From: Candidatus Woesearchaeota archaeon
GTDB lineage: Archaea; Nanobdellota; Nanobdellia; Woesearchaeales; JAGVZT01
DNA: 53,672 nucleotides
Direction of reading: 5' to 3'
NCBI GenBank assembly: GCA_018302335.1
Contig: JAGVZT010000003.1
Span: 1-53,672 of the forward strand
Part shown: positions 8,432 through 16,995 of the stretch, piece by piece
How the letters are laid out: each line of letters begins with the position of its first letter
How positions within the stretch are numbered: the first letter of the stretch is position 1
The notes under the pieces: generated by a model
Database searches by the model: none
What the model was told of the DNA's origin: nothing
Seen by the model: the letters and a program-made list of their open reading frames with translations, nothing else
Translations under genes and position numbers: made by a program

Positions 8432-9547
8432 TTACTCCTCCTCTTCCTTATGGTCGAGGGTGAGCCTTTCGAGCGCCACGCGCATGGGGGTCTTGCCGTC
8501 CGCGAGCAGCTCCGGGGGAAGACAGGTCCGCTGCGTCTCCAGGTAGATGCGCGCCCCTATCTTCGCGAAGGCAGTCTCCACCGCAGGGGTGAGGTACTTC
8601 GGCTTCCAGAGCGCGGTGAGCCTCTTCATGATGCGGCCGAGCTGCACATTGGTGAGGGCGGAGAAGAATTCCTTGTCTGCGGTGGCGTCGCCGAAGTAAA
8701 TCCGAACGACTTCGCGCGCCTTGGCCTCCGCCTCGTCGGCGTCAAGCGAGCGGTGCACCACCCTGCCGTGCGAGGGTATGTTGCCGAGGAACTCCCGCGG
8801 CGTTTCGCCAGGCGCGAGGGTATAGGACCTGCAGAGCTCGACGCCGACATGGTCGTCGCTGCCAGCGACGAGTGGGATGCCGTTGAGCTTCGCGAAGTAC
8901 TCCGCGAGGTCGTTCAGGGGCTCGATGCGGGAGCCGTTCTTCTCCACCAACGGGAATTCCGGGAAAAGCGCAGCGGTGCTCATGATGTCCAAGGAGAAAC
9001 TGTTCTGGAATCTCGGGAGCGGCAATGCGCGCTTCAGGATGCCCTGGAGGGGCTGGTCGTCCACCTCGCTCCAGAAGGGATGGTTGAAGCTGTACAGCAG
9101 CTTCTCCTCGCGCAGGTAGGACATGAGGCCAGGAAAGTCACGCATCTCCGGCTTCTCGCCCGAGCGGTCGTAGAGCAGCGAGAGCTCCTTCCAGTTGCGC
9201 TCCGTCAGCCCCCAGACATTGGTGTGGATGGAGCGCCCGAGCGACTCGACGTAGCAGTCAATCTCCACCCCCGGAAAGACGCGCGACAGGGCCTTCTCGC
9301 CCAGCTCGCCCTTCGCCGCGAGGCTGTCCCGCAGCAGGCGGATGCCATCGATAGTGTTGTGGTCAGTGAGCGTGAAATAGTACATCCCGTGCTCGAACGC
9401 CTGGACCATCTTCTGCATGGGATGGTAGCGCGCGAGGGTAGGAACGTCATACGAAGAGCTGCTGTGCACATGCATGTCGCACGCGCGGTGCTCCCCTTTG
9501 TCCTCGGCGAGCACGCGCTCTAGGCGTTCCTCAAGAGCAGGACTCAT
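8432..9547 (-). CDS. PHP-domain metal-dependent phosphoesterase
   Basis: The PHP domain is recognised by CDMHVHSSSSYD (His-x-His metal site near residue 22), LTDHNTIDG, and FPGVEIDCY; later His residues (SFNHPFW, and GSDDHVG near 230) complete the usual trinuclear site. The C-terminal 120 residues are helical and unassigned. I choose ATG 9547 because TTTATATAC lies about 30 bp upstream at 9574-9583; upstream codons would include that promoter and part of the dispersed repeat at 9616-9679. First gene of the operon with the Na/Pi transporter and pcm, so a role in phosphate or nucleotide metabolism is plausible. Confidence 0.85.
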   Translation of the reverse strand: MSPALEERLERVLAEDKGEHRACDMHVHSSSSYDVPTLARYHPMQKMVQAFEHGMYYFTLTDHNTIDGIRLLRDSLAAKGELGEKALSRVFPGVEIDCYVESLGRSIHTNVWGLTERNWKELSLLYDRSGEKPEMRDFPGLMSYLREEKLLYSFNHPFWSEVDDQPLQGILKRALPLPRFQNSFSLDIMSTAALFPEFPLVEKNGSRIEPLNDLAEYFAKLNGIPLVAGSDDHVGVELCRSYTLAPGETPREFLGNIPSHGRVVHRSLDADEAEAKAREVVRIYFGDATADKEFFSALTNVQLGRIMKRLTALWKPKYLTPAVETAFAKIGARIYLETQRTCLPPELLADGKTPMRVALERLTLDHKEEEE

Positions 9548-9615
9548 CTCCCCGTGGCGAGGGGGGGAGCTGCGTATATAAATCTTCCCTGCCGACGAAT
9601 ACAGGTGAGCGAAAT

Positions 9616-9679
9616 CGGCCGCGTTGCTCAGCATATCCGTGATTCCGAAGAGATAATCCGGACTCTGGCATTGCGGCCG
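9616..9679 (-). repeat. Dispersed promoter-upstream repeat, complete copy
   Basis: Begins CGGCCGCGTTGCTCAGCATA and ends GGCATTGCGGCCG, with AATCCGGACTC and ATATCCG between; on the minus strand it matches the family order. It lies between two divergent promoters: its left edge is about 37 bp from the TATA of the minus PHP gene and its right edge about 44 bp from the TATA of the plus gene at 9749. Confidence 0.8.
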
Positions 9680-9748
9680 AGCATTTTCCACTCGGCTCCC
9701 AGAGCCTTTCGTGGAAAGATATAAATTGCTTCGAAGAGGAGTAATCCT

Positions 9749-10900
9749 GTGAACAGGCCTTCAGTACCAATTCTGCCTCTGCTGATGTGGAGCCTGCTCC
9801 TCTACGGATGCAGGCCCGGTGCATTCGCCGTGGTTCCAGACTTTTCACACTGTCCCTTTCTTAATGAATCAGAGGAGTCATTGCGTGTCACAAATGATTG
9901 GTTCGCTAACGAGGTGTATGGCTACAGAATCTCCTCAGAGTGGGAGGATCCTCTTTCCGAAGGATATTTGGATGGGTTTACAGGTGAAAGCTACTACGCG
10001 TCGAGTGGCTTATATGACTTTCAGCCATATTATATGTGGATTTACTCTGTTACGTCTACGAGTGAAATGAGTCTGGATGAATTGAAGGATGTATGGCTCG
10101 ATGCGCACTACAATGCCCCAGGTAGAGATTTGGAAGGCGCGCCAGAACCTGAAATCTGTACGACCAAATTCTCATCTGGAGAGAACGCCTACTTCCTCAA
10201 AGCGAATTATTTCAAAAGTGAGGGCAGCATGGACTTCCACCATTATGTTCTAATGACCGAAAAGGACGGAAAGCAGTATGTACTTACCTATAAAGTAGGA
10301 TATTATGGAAGCTATATGAAGGCGGAAGCCGATTTGAAATTAAATCATATCGCCACGGAAATCCTCACTTCATTTACATTCTCGCCACCACAGAAAGAAC
10401 CGCCTCCCCCATCTACTTCGACGCAGCAGTATATCCACGCCTGCGGAAATGGGGTGTGTGAGGCATACGAATTCCTCGTGTCCTGTGAGCAGGACTGCAA
10501 CCAATTTCCTCAGCATCAGTATACGATGTGCAGGGACACTACCTGGAGTGGAGTTCTGAGGGTAAGGATTCTCGGTACCGAATCTTTCCTTGAGGCGGAT
10601 GGCCCCTTGGGCCCCGACCTTAAACCAAGTGACTGCCGTGACTTTGACGTGTGCGGTGTCAACCGCTATTGTCACACCGTGAATGATGTGCATGAGCCCA
10701 TTTTTGAGATTCAGGCAAGCTCGGCAGCAAGAGTCAACGACCCCTGCGAGCATCTCATCCTCAACTATTCTATCGATGGGGCCGAACAGGGGTGCAGAGC
10801 CCAGGATTGGGAGATTGTAGACCATAAGGTCTATTTCCCATTTGATGCCAAAAAATATGAAATATTGAAGAGTTTTGAGTCAGAATCCAGAGAAGGATAA
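9749..10900 (+). CDS. Lipoprotein with one Cys-rich CGNGxCE module
   Basis: GTG 9749 follows a Shine-Dalgarno-like GAAGAGGAG and a TATA (GATATAAATT) near 9718-9727. The signal sequence ends at a lipobox-like LLYGC (Cys 21). Residues 30-215 are unrecognised, with many aromatic residues. After a Pro/Ser linker, residues 231-370 form a module beginning CGNGVCEAYEFLVSCEQDC and ending with NDVHEPIFEIQ, GAEQGC and a VYFPFDAKKYE tail. The module occurs twice more in the convergent gene at 10910-12610. The gene is clearly AT-richer than its neighbours, suggesting transfer. The CGNG...C..DC opening is a known short Cys motif in archaeal exported proteins; the following ~110 residues are new to me. Confidence 0.75.
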   Translation: MNRPSVPILPLLMWSLLLYGCRPGAFAVVPDFSHCPFLNESEESLRVTNDWFANEVYGYRISSEWEDPLSEGYLDGFTGESYYASSGLYDFQPYYMWIYSVTSTSEMSLDELKDVWLDAHYNAPGRDLEGAPEPEICTTKFSSGENAYFLKANYFKSEGSMDFHHYVLMTEKDGKQYVLTYKVGYYGSYMKAEADLKLNHIATEILTSFTFSPPQKEPPPPSTSTQQYIHACGNGVCEAYEFLVSCEQDCNQFPQHQYTMCRDTTWSGVLRVRILGTESFLEADGPLGPDLKPSDCRDFDVCGVNRYCHTVNDVHEPIFEIQASSAARVNDPCEHLILNYSIDGAEQGCRAQDWEIVDHKVYFPFDAKKYEILKSFESESREG

Positions 10901-10909
10901 CAATCGAAT

Positions 10910-12610
10910 TCAGAGTACACGGGCCTCCTCGAAGGCATCCACTCGTCGAGCATCATATGGGAAATATGCTTTTCTCCCAATTTCACCCACGTATTCCCAT
11001 TGCGAATCAGTGCATCCCACGTCAGTTCCATCTACAAGATATCGTTTCACGAGGGTGCTACACACTGGAACCTGAGATGCCCCCGAATTCAGTTGGATTT
11101 CAATAATCGGTTGATGGACTTCTGCAATGTCATAGCAATAATAACAGTCGTAAAGGCCGCATTTGTCCAGTGGTTCCAGGGTTGCGCTGAGCACCGTCCC
11201 TTTGTCAAGGTAAGTATCCGTACCAACGACCCTGACTCTGTAGACCCCACCCCATCCGGCCGTGCGGCAGAAGCGATAGGAGTGAGTTTTTAATCCTGCA
11301 CAATCCTTAGGGCAGGTAAGGAGCAGTTCATAATCTTCGCATACGCCGTTACCACATGCTCCTCTATTGCTGGGCCCAATGTTTGAGCTTTTTTGCAAAG
11401 TTGTTTGGATTTCTCGACTTGCGGTAAACTCAAATGCCTCCTCATTGTACGGATAGTAGACTGAGCCGTTCACATATCTTCCTTCACTTCCGGCACACCC
11501 CTGCTCTGTATCATCAATGAAGTATCTCTGAACGATTTGATAACTGCACACCTCAGGGTTGTACCTTTGACCGCGCAGCTGTAATTCAAACATGGGTTCG
11601 TGTACTTCATCAATTTCGTAACATCTGAGACAGTCAATCAGACCATATCCTCCCGAACCGCAGTCCGGTCGGGCCTGCAGACTCTGACGTTCGAGCAGTT
11701 CACCCTTCTCCAAGGAGAAATTGGCGCCCGCCACGCGAACCTTGAGGAAATTTGTTTCAGTAAAGGAGGTAGGATGTGTGCAGAGCCTGTAGCGGTGAGT
11801 TCCCAATCCCCTGCAGTCTTCAGGGCAAGTCGCCAACAGCTCGTAGTGCTCACATTGTCCATTGCCGCAGCTATCGGTGAATCCCCCATTAGGAGAAGTT
11901 GCTTCCTTACTCTTCAGGGTTTGTATGATTGCAGTGCTGAAAATAATCAGAGCCGTTATGATAAGCAAGGATAAGAGGGCTGGCAGTGGGAACAACATTC
12001 TGCCTCCTTTTTTATCCAGCAGATGGAGGATAATAAGAATTGCTACTATTACCGAGATGAGGATGTACGTTCTCCTCCAGTGAATCTTATCAGTTCCTTC
12101 CTCCTCCGTGGGAGGTTGCACTCGGTCGCGGAAATCTACAGGTCTCCTGACCGTGATGTCTTGGTACAGTTTGTCACTGCCATATCCCCCCTCAGGAGTC
12201 ACATACCATCCGTCCTCGGAAAGGAGCACATACTTCAGGGAACACGTCACGACTCTCACTCCTTTGGTTCTAGCACTAAGACTAAGGGCCATACTGCGTC
12301 TCATCGGTGCATAATCCAGAATGAAAACCTCACTAATGTACCTGGCCTGCTCACCTGAAGATGCGCCCCTTGTCGTGGTCACGACAACATCGGATGGTAT
12401 TTCGCAGGCCAGGAACCCTTCCATCTTGTGGTTTGGATCTTCGTTCACGATATCGAATACAATCTCAGCATCCGGACCACTAACAACACCATCGGCGATT
12501 CGTTTTACCAGGACAGTTGGAAACTTCACTTGGACTTCACCCTGGACTAGAACTGGGATAAAGAAAAGCACGAGCAAACTAGGGATTGTCAGGAAAGCTT
12601 TTCGTTGCAC
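10910..12610 (-). CDS. Membrane protein with two extracytoplasmic Cys-rich CGNGxCE modules
   Basis: A signal peptide (FLTIPSLLVLFFIPVLVQG) precedes a beta-rich domain (residues 25-165). Two membrane helices follow at about 179-198 and 207-230, separated by a short basic loop. Two Cys-rich modules then occupy about 248-395 and 419-566. Both open with CGNGxCExYELL-TCP-DC, contain YRLC/YRFC, then IDEVHEPMFELQ or IAEVHQPIIEIQ, then TEQGC/TDVGC, and end with YYPYNEEAFEF or YFPYDARRVD. They match the single module of the convergent gene at 9749. TATA CTTAAATAT lies about 28 bp upstream. AT-rich composition marks both genes as one island. Partner and function unknown. Confidence 0.75.
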   Translation of the reverse strand: MQRKAFLTIPSLLVLFFIPVLVQGEVQVKFPTVLVKRIADGVVSGPDAEIVFDIVNEDPNHKMEGFLACEIPSDVVVTTTRGASSGEQARYISEVFILDYAPMRRSMALSLSARTKGVRVVTCSLKYVLLSEDGWYVTPEGGYGSDKLYQDITVRRPVDFRDRVQPPTEEEGTDKIHWRRTYILISVIVAILIILHLLDKKGGRMLFPLPALLSLLIITALIIFSTAIIQTLKSKEATSPNGGFTDSCGNGQCEHYELLATCPEDCRGLGTHRYRLCTHPTSFTETNFLKVRVAGANFSLEKGELLERQSLQARPDCGSGGYGLIDCLRCYEIDEVHEPMFELQLRGQRYNPEVCSYQIVQRYFIDDTEQGCAGSEGRYVNGSVYYPYNEEAFEFTASREIQTTLQKSSNIGPSNRGACGNGVCEDYELLLTCPKDCAGLKTHSYRFCRTAGWGGVYRVRVVGTDTYLDKGTVLSATLEPLDKCGLYDCYYCYDIAEVHQPIIEIQLNSGASQVPVCSTLVKRYLVDGTDVGCTDSQWEYVGEIGRKAYFPYDARRVDAFEEARVL

Positions 12611-12711
12611 AGATATGACTAATACCGGCCTGATATTTAAGGCCTATTCTTGTAAAGGACTGCCTGGGCGACTATCTGGAGACTACACAGTCCTCCTGCC
12701 AGGAAGGTTTT

Positions 12712-13263
12712 TTACCAGCGGCTCCTTCCCTCTTCCCAGTGATGGTACAGCAGGTCAAGCATCGCCGTCAGGGAAAAGAGAGTGCGCGCGTCGCTTCCGG
12801 CGTTGTGCACCGCATAGGTATGGAACCCCAGGCGGTCGCGCTGGTCAATCGCCCCCACCAGGCGGCTTCCTTCGTAGATGTCAAGGTGCAGCGGCCCCTG
12901 GGAGTGCAGATCCGCCGTGAGCGTACGACTGTCCAGCTGTATCTCGAGATGGCTCTTGGGTTTCAGCGGGTTCCGCAGGGCCTCTTTCACGACGTTCTGC
13001 TTGATGCTCGCCACCTGCTCGAACTCGCCGTCGTACACGACAGCAGAGAACCCGAGAGCGCTGACCACCTGGCGCACCCGCCCCCACGACGCGCCGGACT
13101 GCAGCCCGAGGCTGAAACCGATGCCCCACATCCGCATCTTGCGGTCAGCCGAGGCGACTTTCTCCTCCCCGAGGTAGAGGTCGTACGAAGGACCAGGGAG
13201 GTCCAGACGTTCTTTGACGGTGAAATCAGACGCCGCATTGATTCGCTCCTCAAGACTCCCCAT
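12712..13263 (-). CDS. LURP-one/tubby-like protein, cytoplasmic
   Basis: 183 aa with no signal peptide. The order FTVKERLDLPGPSYDLYLGE, KVASADRKM, AVVYDGEFEQVASIKQN and a final YAVHNAGSDARTLFSLTAMLDLLY follows the pattern of short strands and closing hydrophobic helix of the LURP-one-like (tubby C-terminal fold) family, similar in plan to the lipoprotein at 2767-3444. The TATA (CATTTAAT, near 13292) lies inside the end of the upstream gene, about 28 bp before ATG 13263, so it probably has its own promoter although only 24 bases separate the two genes. Confidence 0.6.
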   Translation of the reverse strand: MGSLEERINAASDFTVKERLDLPGPSYDLYLGEEKVASADRKMRMWGIGFSLGLQSGASWGRVRQVVSALGFSAVVYDGEFEQVASIKQNVVKEALRNPLKPKSHLEIQLDSRTLTADLHSQGPLHLDIYEGSRLVGAIDQRDRLGFHTYAVHNAGSDARTLFSLTAMLDLLYHHWEEGRSRW

Positions 13264-13287
13264 GAAGATACAGGAGCCGCAGCTGCA

Positions 13288-13596
13288 TTAAATGTCTTGC
13301 GGCGCCTCGGTGGAACGTTTCCGCATCTGCTCCGCGGCCTTGACGAAGAACTCCCGCTGCTTCTCGGTGATGCTCCCGAAGCGCATGTACTGTATCTTCA
13401 CGCTGCGCAGGAAGCGGTTGTCGCGGTAGAACTCCTCGGGAAGGTCGAAGAAGGCCCGCATGGCCTTGTCCTTTATCTCGCCTTCCAACTGGCCTTTCTC
13501 GCAGTCGTAGCACTGCACGAAACCGTGCATGCGGTGGGTGACGATGACGTAGTTCTTCTTGCAGCGCATGCACTTGATCTTGAACTGGATTGCCAT
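13288..13596 (-). CDS. Small zinc-ribbon protein, 102 aa
   Basis: Residues 9-12 and 29-32 form a CxxC...CxxC zinc ribbon (CMRC and CYDC). It is followed by a conserved-looking helical part with AFFDLPEEFYRDNRFLRS and ITEKQREFFVKAAEQMRK. I recall such small ribbon proteins as widespread but unassigned in DPANN-type archaea; RNA binding is possible but not shown. TATA (GATATAGG) about 27 bp before ATG 13596. Confidence 0.75.
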   Translation of the reverse strand: MAIQFKIKCMRCKKNYVIVTHRMHGFVQCYDCEKGQLEGEIKDKAMRAFFDLPEEFYRDNRFLRSVKIQYMRFGSITEKQREFFVKAAEQMRKRSTEAPQDI

Positions 13597-13635
13597 CTGC
13601 GTCAGGAGTGAAGCCGGACCTATATCAACATGTCG

Positions 13636-14091
13636 CTACTTCCCGAGTCCCCAGTTGCCGCTGAAGAGTGCACCGACGAGGTAGCCGACGCCATAGCCGA
13701 GCGCCTTCACGCCTACCATCTGGCCCGCACGCTCCGCGTCGCCGTTCGCCGCGAGCATGGCCTCGGGAATCATGGATGCAGCGAGAGCGGCGAAGGTCGC
13801 GAACTTCCGGTTCCGGATGCCTGTCCAGCCGCCATAGAGACCGGAGCCGCCAGCGATGTGAAACCCGAGATTCAGGCCATCCTCGGGCATGTATCGCTGG
13901 AGATTCACCGCGCAGCTCTGCAACTCGAGAACATAAGAGAGGACCGTTCCGACAACCATGCCGGGAAACGCCTCCAGCCCTGACCTGAAGGAACTGCCCA
14001 GCCGCCCCGCTCGCCTTTCCTGAGGAGCATCGTCCTGCATGTCATCCTTCATGAGGTCGTCAAGTGACTTATGCAACTGCTGCTCTCCCAT
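13636..14091 (-). CDS. Small membrane protein, 151 aa, unknown
   Basis: A polar, acidic N-terminus (to about residue 35) precedes glycine/alanine-rich hydrophobic segments near 42-60, 75-95, 100-115 and 125-148. The ATG at 14091 follows GGGTGA and lies 36 bp from the TATA TTTATAAGG near 14122-14131, so a short leader with a Shine-Dalgarno site is likely. In layout it resembles the protein at 47852-48445: acidic soluble N-terminus followed by small-residue-rich helices. Confidence 0.65.
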   Translation of the reverse strand: MGEQQLHKSLDDLMKDDMQDDAPQERRAGRLGSSFRSGLEAFPGMVVGTVLSYVLELQSCAVNLQRYMPEDGLNLGFHIAGGSGLYGGWTGIRNRKFATFAALAASMIPEAMLAANGDAERAGQMVGVKALGYGVGYLVGALFSGNWGLGK

Positions 14092-14228
14092 GGAATCACC
14101 CGGACGGACGAATCTCAATCTCCTTATAAATTTATCTCTTGATAATAGTTATTATTTTGGGCTACCTCCCCCCCTCAGCGACTGTGACGCCGCCAAGCTT
14201 TATATAATCGCAAAGAACCTGAGAGGCA

Positions 14229-15737
14229 ATGACCCTCACCATCGACGAGATGGCGACCTTCTGCAAGCGGAAGGGCCTCGTCTATCCCAACTCCGAGCTC
14301 TACGGAGGCCTTGCGGGAGTGTTCGATTACGGCCCGCTTGGCGCTGAGTTGAAGCGGAACCTCATGCGGGAGTGGTGGCGGTTCTTCGTCCAGCAGCGCG
14401 AGGACATCGCTGGCATCGACGGCGCCATCCTTGCCCATCCCAAGGTCTGGGTCGCTTCCGGCCACGTCCAGAACTTCACGGACCCCATGCTCGAGTGCCC
14501 AAAGTGCGGGGAGAAGCAGCGCGCGGACCACTTCATCGAGACCGCCACCGGAAAGTCCGCCGACGGCCTGAGCAGGAAAGAACTCGCGGCCATGGCGAAG
14601 GAGCTGCGCTGTCCCCGCTGCTCTTCGCCCTGGAAAGAGCTGGGAGCATTCAACATGATGTTCGCGACGCACGTGGGCCCGGTGCGGGACGACGCCAGCG
14701 TGGCATACCTCCGGCCGGAGACCGCCCAGCTCATGTTCGCCGACTTCCGCCTGGTCGCGGAGAACGCGCGGCTCAAGCTGCCCTTCGGCATCGCCCAGAT
14801 GGGCAAGGCCTTCCGCAACGAGATAGCGCCGAGGAATTTCCTCTTCCGCTGCCGGGAGTTCGAGCAGATGGAGATCGAGTATTTCATCCATCCCAAGCAG
14901 CTCATGGAATGCCCGTATGTCGGAGAGGTCGAGAAGCTCCGGATGCTCGTCTACTCTGCGGAGATGCAGAAGTCCCAGCGCGACGCCAGCGAGATGTCTC
15001 TTGGAGATGCTGTCACGCAGGGCACCATCAAGACGCCCTGGCACGCCTACTGGCTGGGCAAGACCTTCGAGTGGTTCACTGCGCTCGGCGCGAATGCCGC
15101 GAAATTCCGCATCCGGCAGCATCTCCCCGAGGAGCTGTCGCATTACGCCCTGGATACCTGGGACCTCGAGTACGCATTCCCCTTCGGCTGGAAGGAGCTC
15201 CAGGGCATCGCGAACCGTGGGGACTACGACCTGAAGCAGCACATGGAGTTCAGCGGGAAGGACCTCTCCCTCTTCGACGAGGCGAGCAAGGAACGCGTCA
15301 TCCCCCACGTGGTCGCGGAGCCGTCCCTGGGGGTCGACCGCAGCTTCCTCGTCTTCCTCTACGACGCGTACGACGACGACAAGAAACGCGGGAACGTGGT
15401 GCTGCACCTCCATCCGCGGCTCGCGCCGGTGCAGTGCGCGGTGTTCCCGCTCCTGAGCAACAGGCCCGAGCTGGTGGAGAAAGCCCGCACGGTCCATTTG
15501 CTGCTCCGCGAGGAGTTCTCGTCCGTGTTCGACCGTGCAGGAAGCATCGGGCGAAGATACGCGCGGCAGGACGAGCAAGGCACTCCGTGGTGCGTCACCG
15601 TGGATTTCGACTCCCTGCAGAACGACGACGTGACCATCCGCGACCGGGACAGCACCGAGCAGAAGCGCGTCCCCGTCGCGAGGCTCGCGGAGACGGTGCG
15701 GGCGCTCGTGCGGGGAAAGCCGTTCAGCGGACTCTAG
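14229..15737 (+). CDS. glyS: Glycyl-tRNA synthetase
   Basis: Charges tRNA-Gly; alpha2 class II enzyme. The N-terminus FCKRKGLVYPNSELYGGLAG with FDYGPLGAELKRN is diagnostic. A zinc-type insertion follows (CPKCGEKQ near 91 and CPRCSSPW near 130), then class II motif 2 (FGIAQMGKAFRNEIAPRNF near 187-205), EFEQMEIEYF, and motif 3 (VAEPSLGVDRSFL near 365). The anticodon-binding domain is at the C-terminus with ARQDEQGTPWCVTVDF. At 502 aa it is shorter than most archaeal GlyRS (about 570). TATA TTTATATAA lies about 26 bp upstream. Its TAG stop shares the palindrome CTAG with the convergent gene. Confidence 0.97.
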   Translation: MTLTIDEMATFCKRKGLVYPNSELYGGLAGVFDYGPLGAELKRNLMREWWRFFVQQREDIAGIDGAILAHPKVWVASGHVQNFTDPMLECPKCGEKQRADHFIETATGKSADGLSRKELAAMAKELRCPRCSSPWKELGAFNMMFATHVGPVRDDASVAYLRPETAQLMFADFRLVAENARLKLPFGIAQMGKAFRNEIAPRNFLFRCREFEQMEIEYFIHPKQLMECPYVGEVEKLRMLVYSAEMQKSQRDASEMSLGDAVTQGTIKTPWHAYWLGKTFEWFTALGANAAKFRIRQHLPEELSHYALDTWDLEYAFPFGWKELQGIANRGDYDLKQHMEFSGKDLSLFDEASKERVIPHVVAEPSLGVDRSFLVFLYDAYDDDKKRGNVVLHLHPRLAPVQCAVFPLLSNRPELVEKARTVHLLLREEFSSVFDRAGSIGRRYARQDEQGTPWCVTVDFDSLQNDDVTIRDRDSTEQKRVPVARLAETVRALVRGKPFSGL

Positions 15738-16252
15738 AGCTCCGCCACCGCATCGCAGAAGGGCGCGAGCTGGGCGATGAGCTCATCGTCCACCCCCTTC
15801 TTGAGCGAGATGAAGACACCCTTGGCTCCAAGGACGCGGAGCTTGCCGATGAGGTGGTGCGTGAACCGCACCACCAGGTTGGCCGCGTTGTACGTGACGA
15901 GCGTGGAGAGCGAGTCCACATGGACGCAGGCCGAACTCCGCTGCCGGAGAGCCTCGCTCAGGGCAATCGAGAGCTCGGTGAGCGACGAGGCCGACTGCAG
16001 GAACACACAGTTGTCGAGAGAGGCGTCGGACACCTGCCTCGTCACGAGGTCGATGAAGAAGACCCGCTCCCGTGCGATGTCATGGTGGGCGAAGTCCTCG
16101 AGGAGGCTGTGCGCGGGCCGGTTCACGCTCACATACACGCACTCGTGTGACCGTACGAGGTGGCGCACGATGTCCAGGTTGGTCTCGGCATACCTTTCCG
16201 GGGGAAGGATGAGCAGCACGATTGACGGCACGAGTTTCTCTGCAAGTTCCAT
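15734..16252 (-). CDS. KaiC/RecA-like protein lacking the P-loop
   Basis: The order SIVLLILPPERYAETNLDIV, YVSVNRPAHSLLEDF, VFFIDLVTRQ, CVFLQSASSLTELSIALSEAL, CVHVDSLSTLVTYN and GVFISLKKGVDDELIAQLAPFCD follows a RecA/KaiC-type fold. The VDSLSTL segment occupies the Walker B position, but the expected GxxGxGKT loop is missing, so it is probably not a working ATPase. Proteins of this type are common in DPANN archaea. It is the last gene of a three-gene minus-strand operon with two small membrane proteins; a sensory or scaffold role at the membrane is inferred. Confidence 0.7.
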   Translation of the reverse strand: MELAEKLVPSIVLLILPPERYAETNLDIVRHLVRSHECVYVSVNRPAHSLLEDFAHHDIARERVFFIDLVTRQVSDASLDNCVFLQSASSLTELSIALSEALRQRSSACVHVDSLSTLVTYNAANLVVRFTHHLIGKLRVLGAKGVFISLKKGVDDELIAQLAPFCDAVAEL

Positions 16253-16253
16253 G

Positions 16254-16535
16254 TCACAGGGGCTTGATGAAGTCCTCGCGGGTGAGGAGAGCGCACATCG
16301 CCAGGGCCGTCACCGCGGAGGCGACCACCGGCTGCTGGACCTCATCGAGGAGCGCGCTCTGCCAGCCCAGCCACTCCAGCCCGACCAGAGCGCTCCACAC
16401 TGCGGCGACGCCCATCCCGAGCGCGAAGACCACCCAGTAGTAGGACAGGTGCTTCGTCATGCGGTAGGTACGGAGCGCGAACACCGCGGCGACCGCGAAA
16501 CCCAGGGTACCGATGAAGTCAAGCGCGGCGACCAT
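16254..16535 (-). CDS. Small membrane protein, 93 aa
   Basis: Three hydrophobic segments (FIGTLGFAVAAVFALRTY, YYWVVFALGMGVAAVWSALVG and VVASAVTALAMCALL). ATG 16535 lies inside the 3' end of the upstream membrane-protein gene (17-bp overlap), and the stop is one base before the start of the KaiC-like gene, so the three are co-translated. Unknown function. Confidence 0.65.
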   Translation of the reverse strand: MVAALDFIGTLGFAVAAVFALRTYRMTKHLSYYWVVFALGMGVAAVWSALVGLEWLGWQSALLDEVQQPVVASAVTALAMCALLTREDFIKPL

Positions 16536-16818
16536 GTCGCACCTCCCGCAGCAGCGCCGCTGTCCTGGTATGGCTGCGCACTGCAGCACAGGCGAAGAGC
16601 GCGCCAGCGAGGGCTATGCCCACCCCGTGCTCCACCACATTCAGCACGTCCGGCAGGACGAAGCTCTCCGCGATGGTCGCCGCGGCTCCCACGAGAAGAG
16701 CCACGTATCCGAGAAAGAAAAGCGAGGTCGAGCGGTACCGCGCATAGGCGACGATGACCGGAGCGAGGCCGAGCAGGGCGATGACGAACACCACGGCCTC
16801 ATTCGCATCCACCGGCAC
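16519..16818 (-). CDS. Small membrane protein, 99 aa
   Basis: Three hydrophobic segments (AVVFVIALLGLAPVIVAYARY, SLFFLGYVALLVGAAATIAES and VEHGVGIALAGALFACAAV) followed by a basic tail. I choose GTG 16818 because a TATA (GTATATGAA) is centred 28 bp upstream near 16846; an ATG at 16845 would sit inside that TATA. First gene of the operon with 16254-16535 and the KaiC-like gene. The two membrane proteins share three-helix layout and size and may be distant paralogues. Confidence 0.6.
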   Translation of the reverse strand: MPVDANEAVVFVIALLGLAPVIVAYARYRSTSLFFLGYVALLVGAAATIAESFVLPDVLNVVEHGVGIALAGALFACAAVRSHTRTAALLREVRHGRRA

Positions 16819-16875
16819 GCATCCTCCGACGTCCTGCCGATTCATATACCTTCCGGTCACCTGGAAAATCTCCCA

Positions 16876-16930
16876 CCGGAAGCCCGCCTGTCTTACCGTT
16901 AATGGCGGACATTCTCTGCAGTGCGTCCGA
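16876..16930 (+). repeat. Dispersed promoter-upstream repeat, degenerate copy
   Basis: The right half, GGCGGACATTCTCTGCAGTG plus CGTCCGA, closely matches the right half at 17835-17894. The left half, starting CCGGAAGCCCGCCTGTCTTA, is degenerate. Its right edge is about 39 bp upstream of the TATA (CTATATAA) of the methyltransferase gene at 16996. Confidence 0.6.
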
Positions 16931-16995
16931 CTTTGACTCCGTGCACAAAGACTCGGCCGGGTCATCTATATAAAGAACCTCCAGTCCTCGACGCC

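Noticed and set aside
9548-9691. N-terminal extension of the PHP gene to 9691
   Set aside because: It would include the TATA at 9574-9583 and part of the dispersed repeat, and adds no conserved residues.
12656-12694. Inverted pair AGGACTG / CAGTCCT as terminator or repeat copy
   Set aside because: The loop is 25 bases, no T-run follows, and the inside does not match the repeat family core.
14175-15578. 467-codon minus-strand frame
   Set aside because: Antisense to glycyl-tRNA synthetase, which has all class II motifs.
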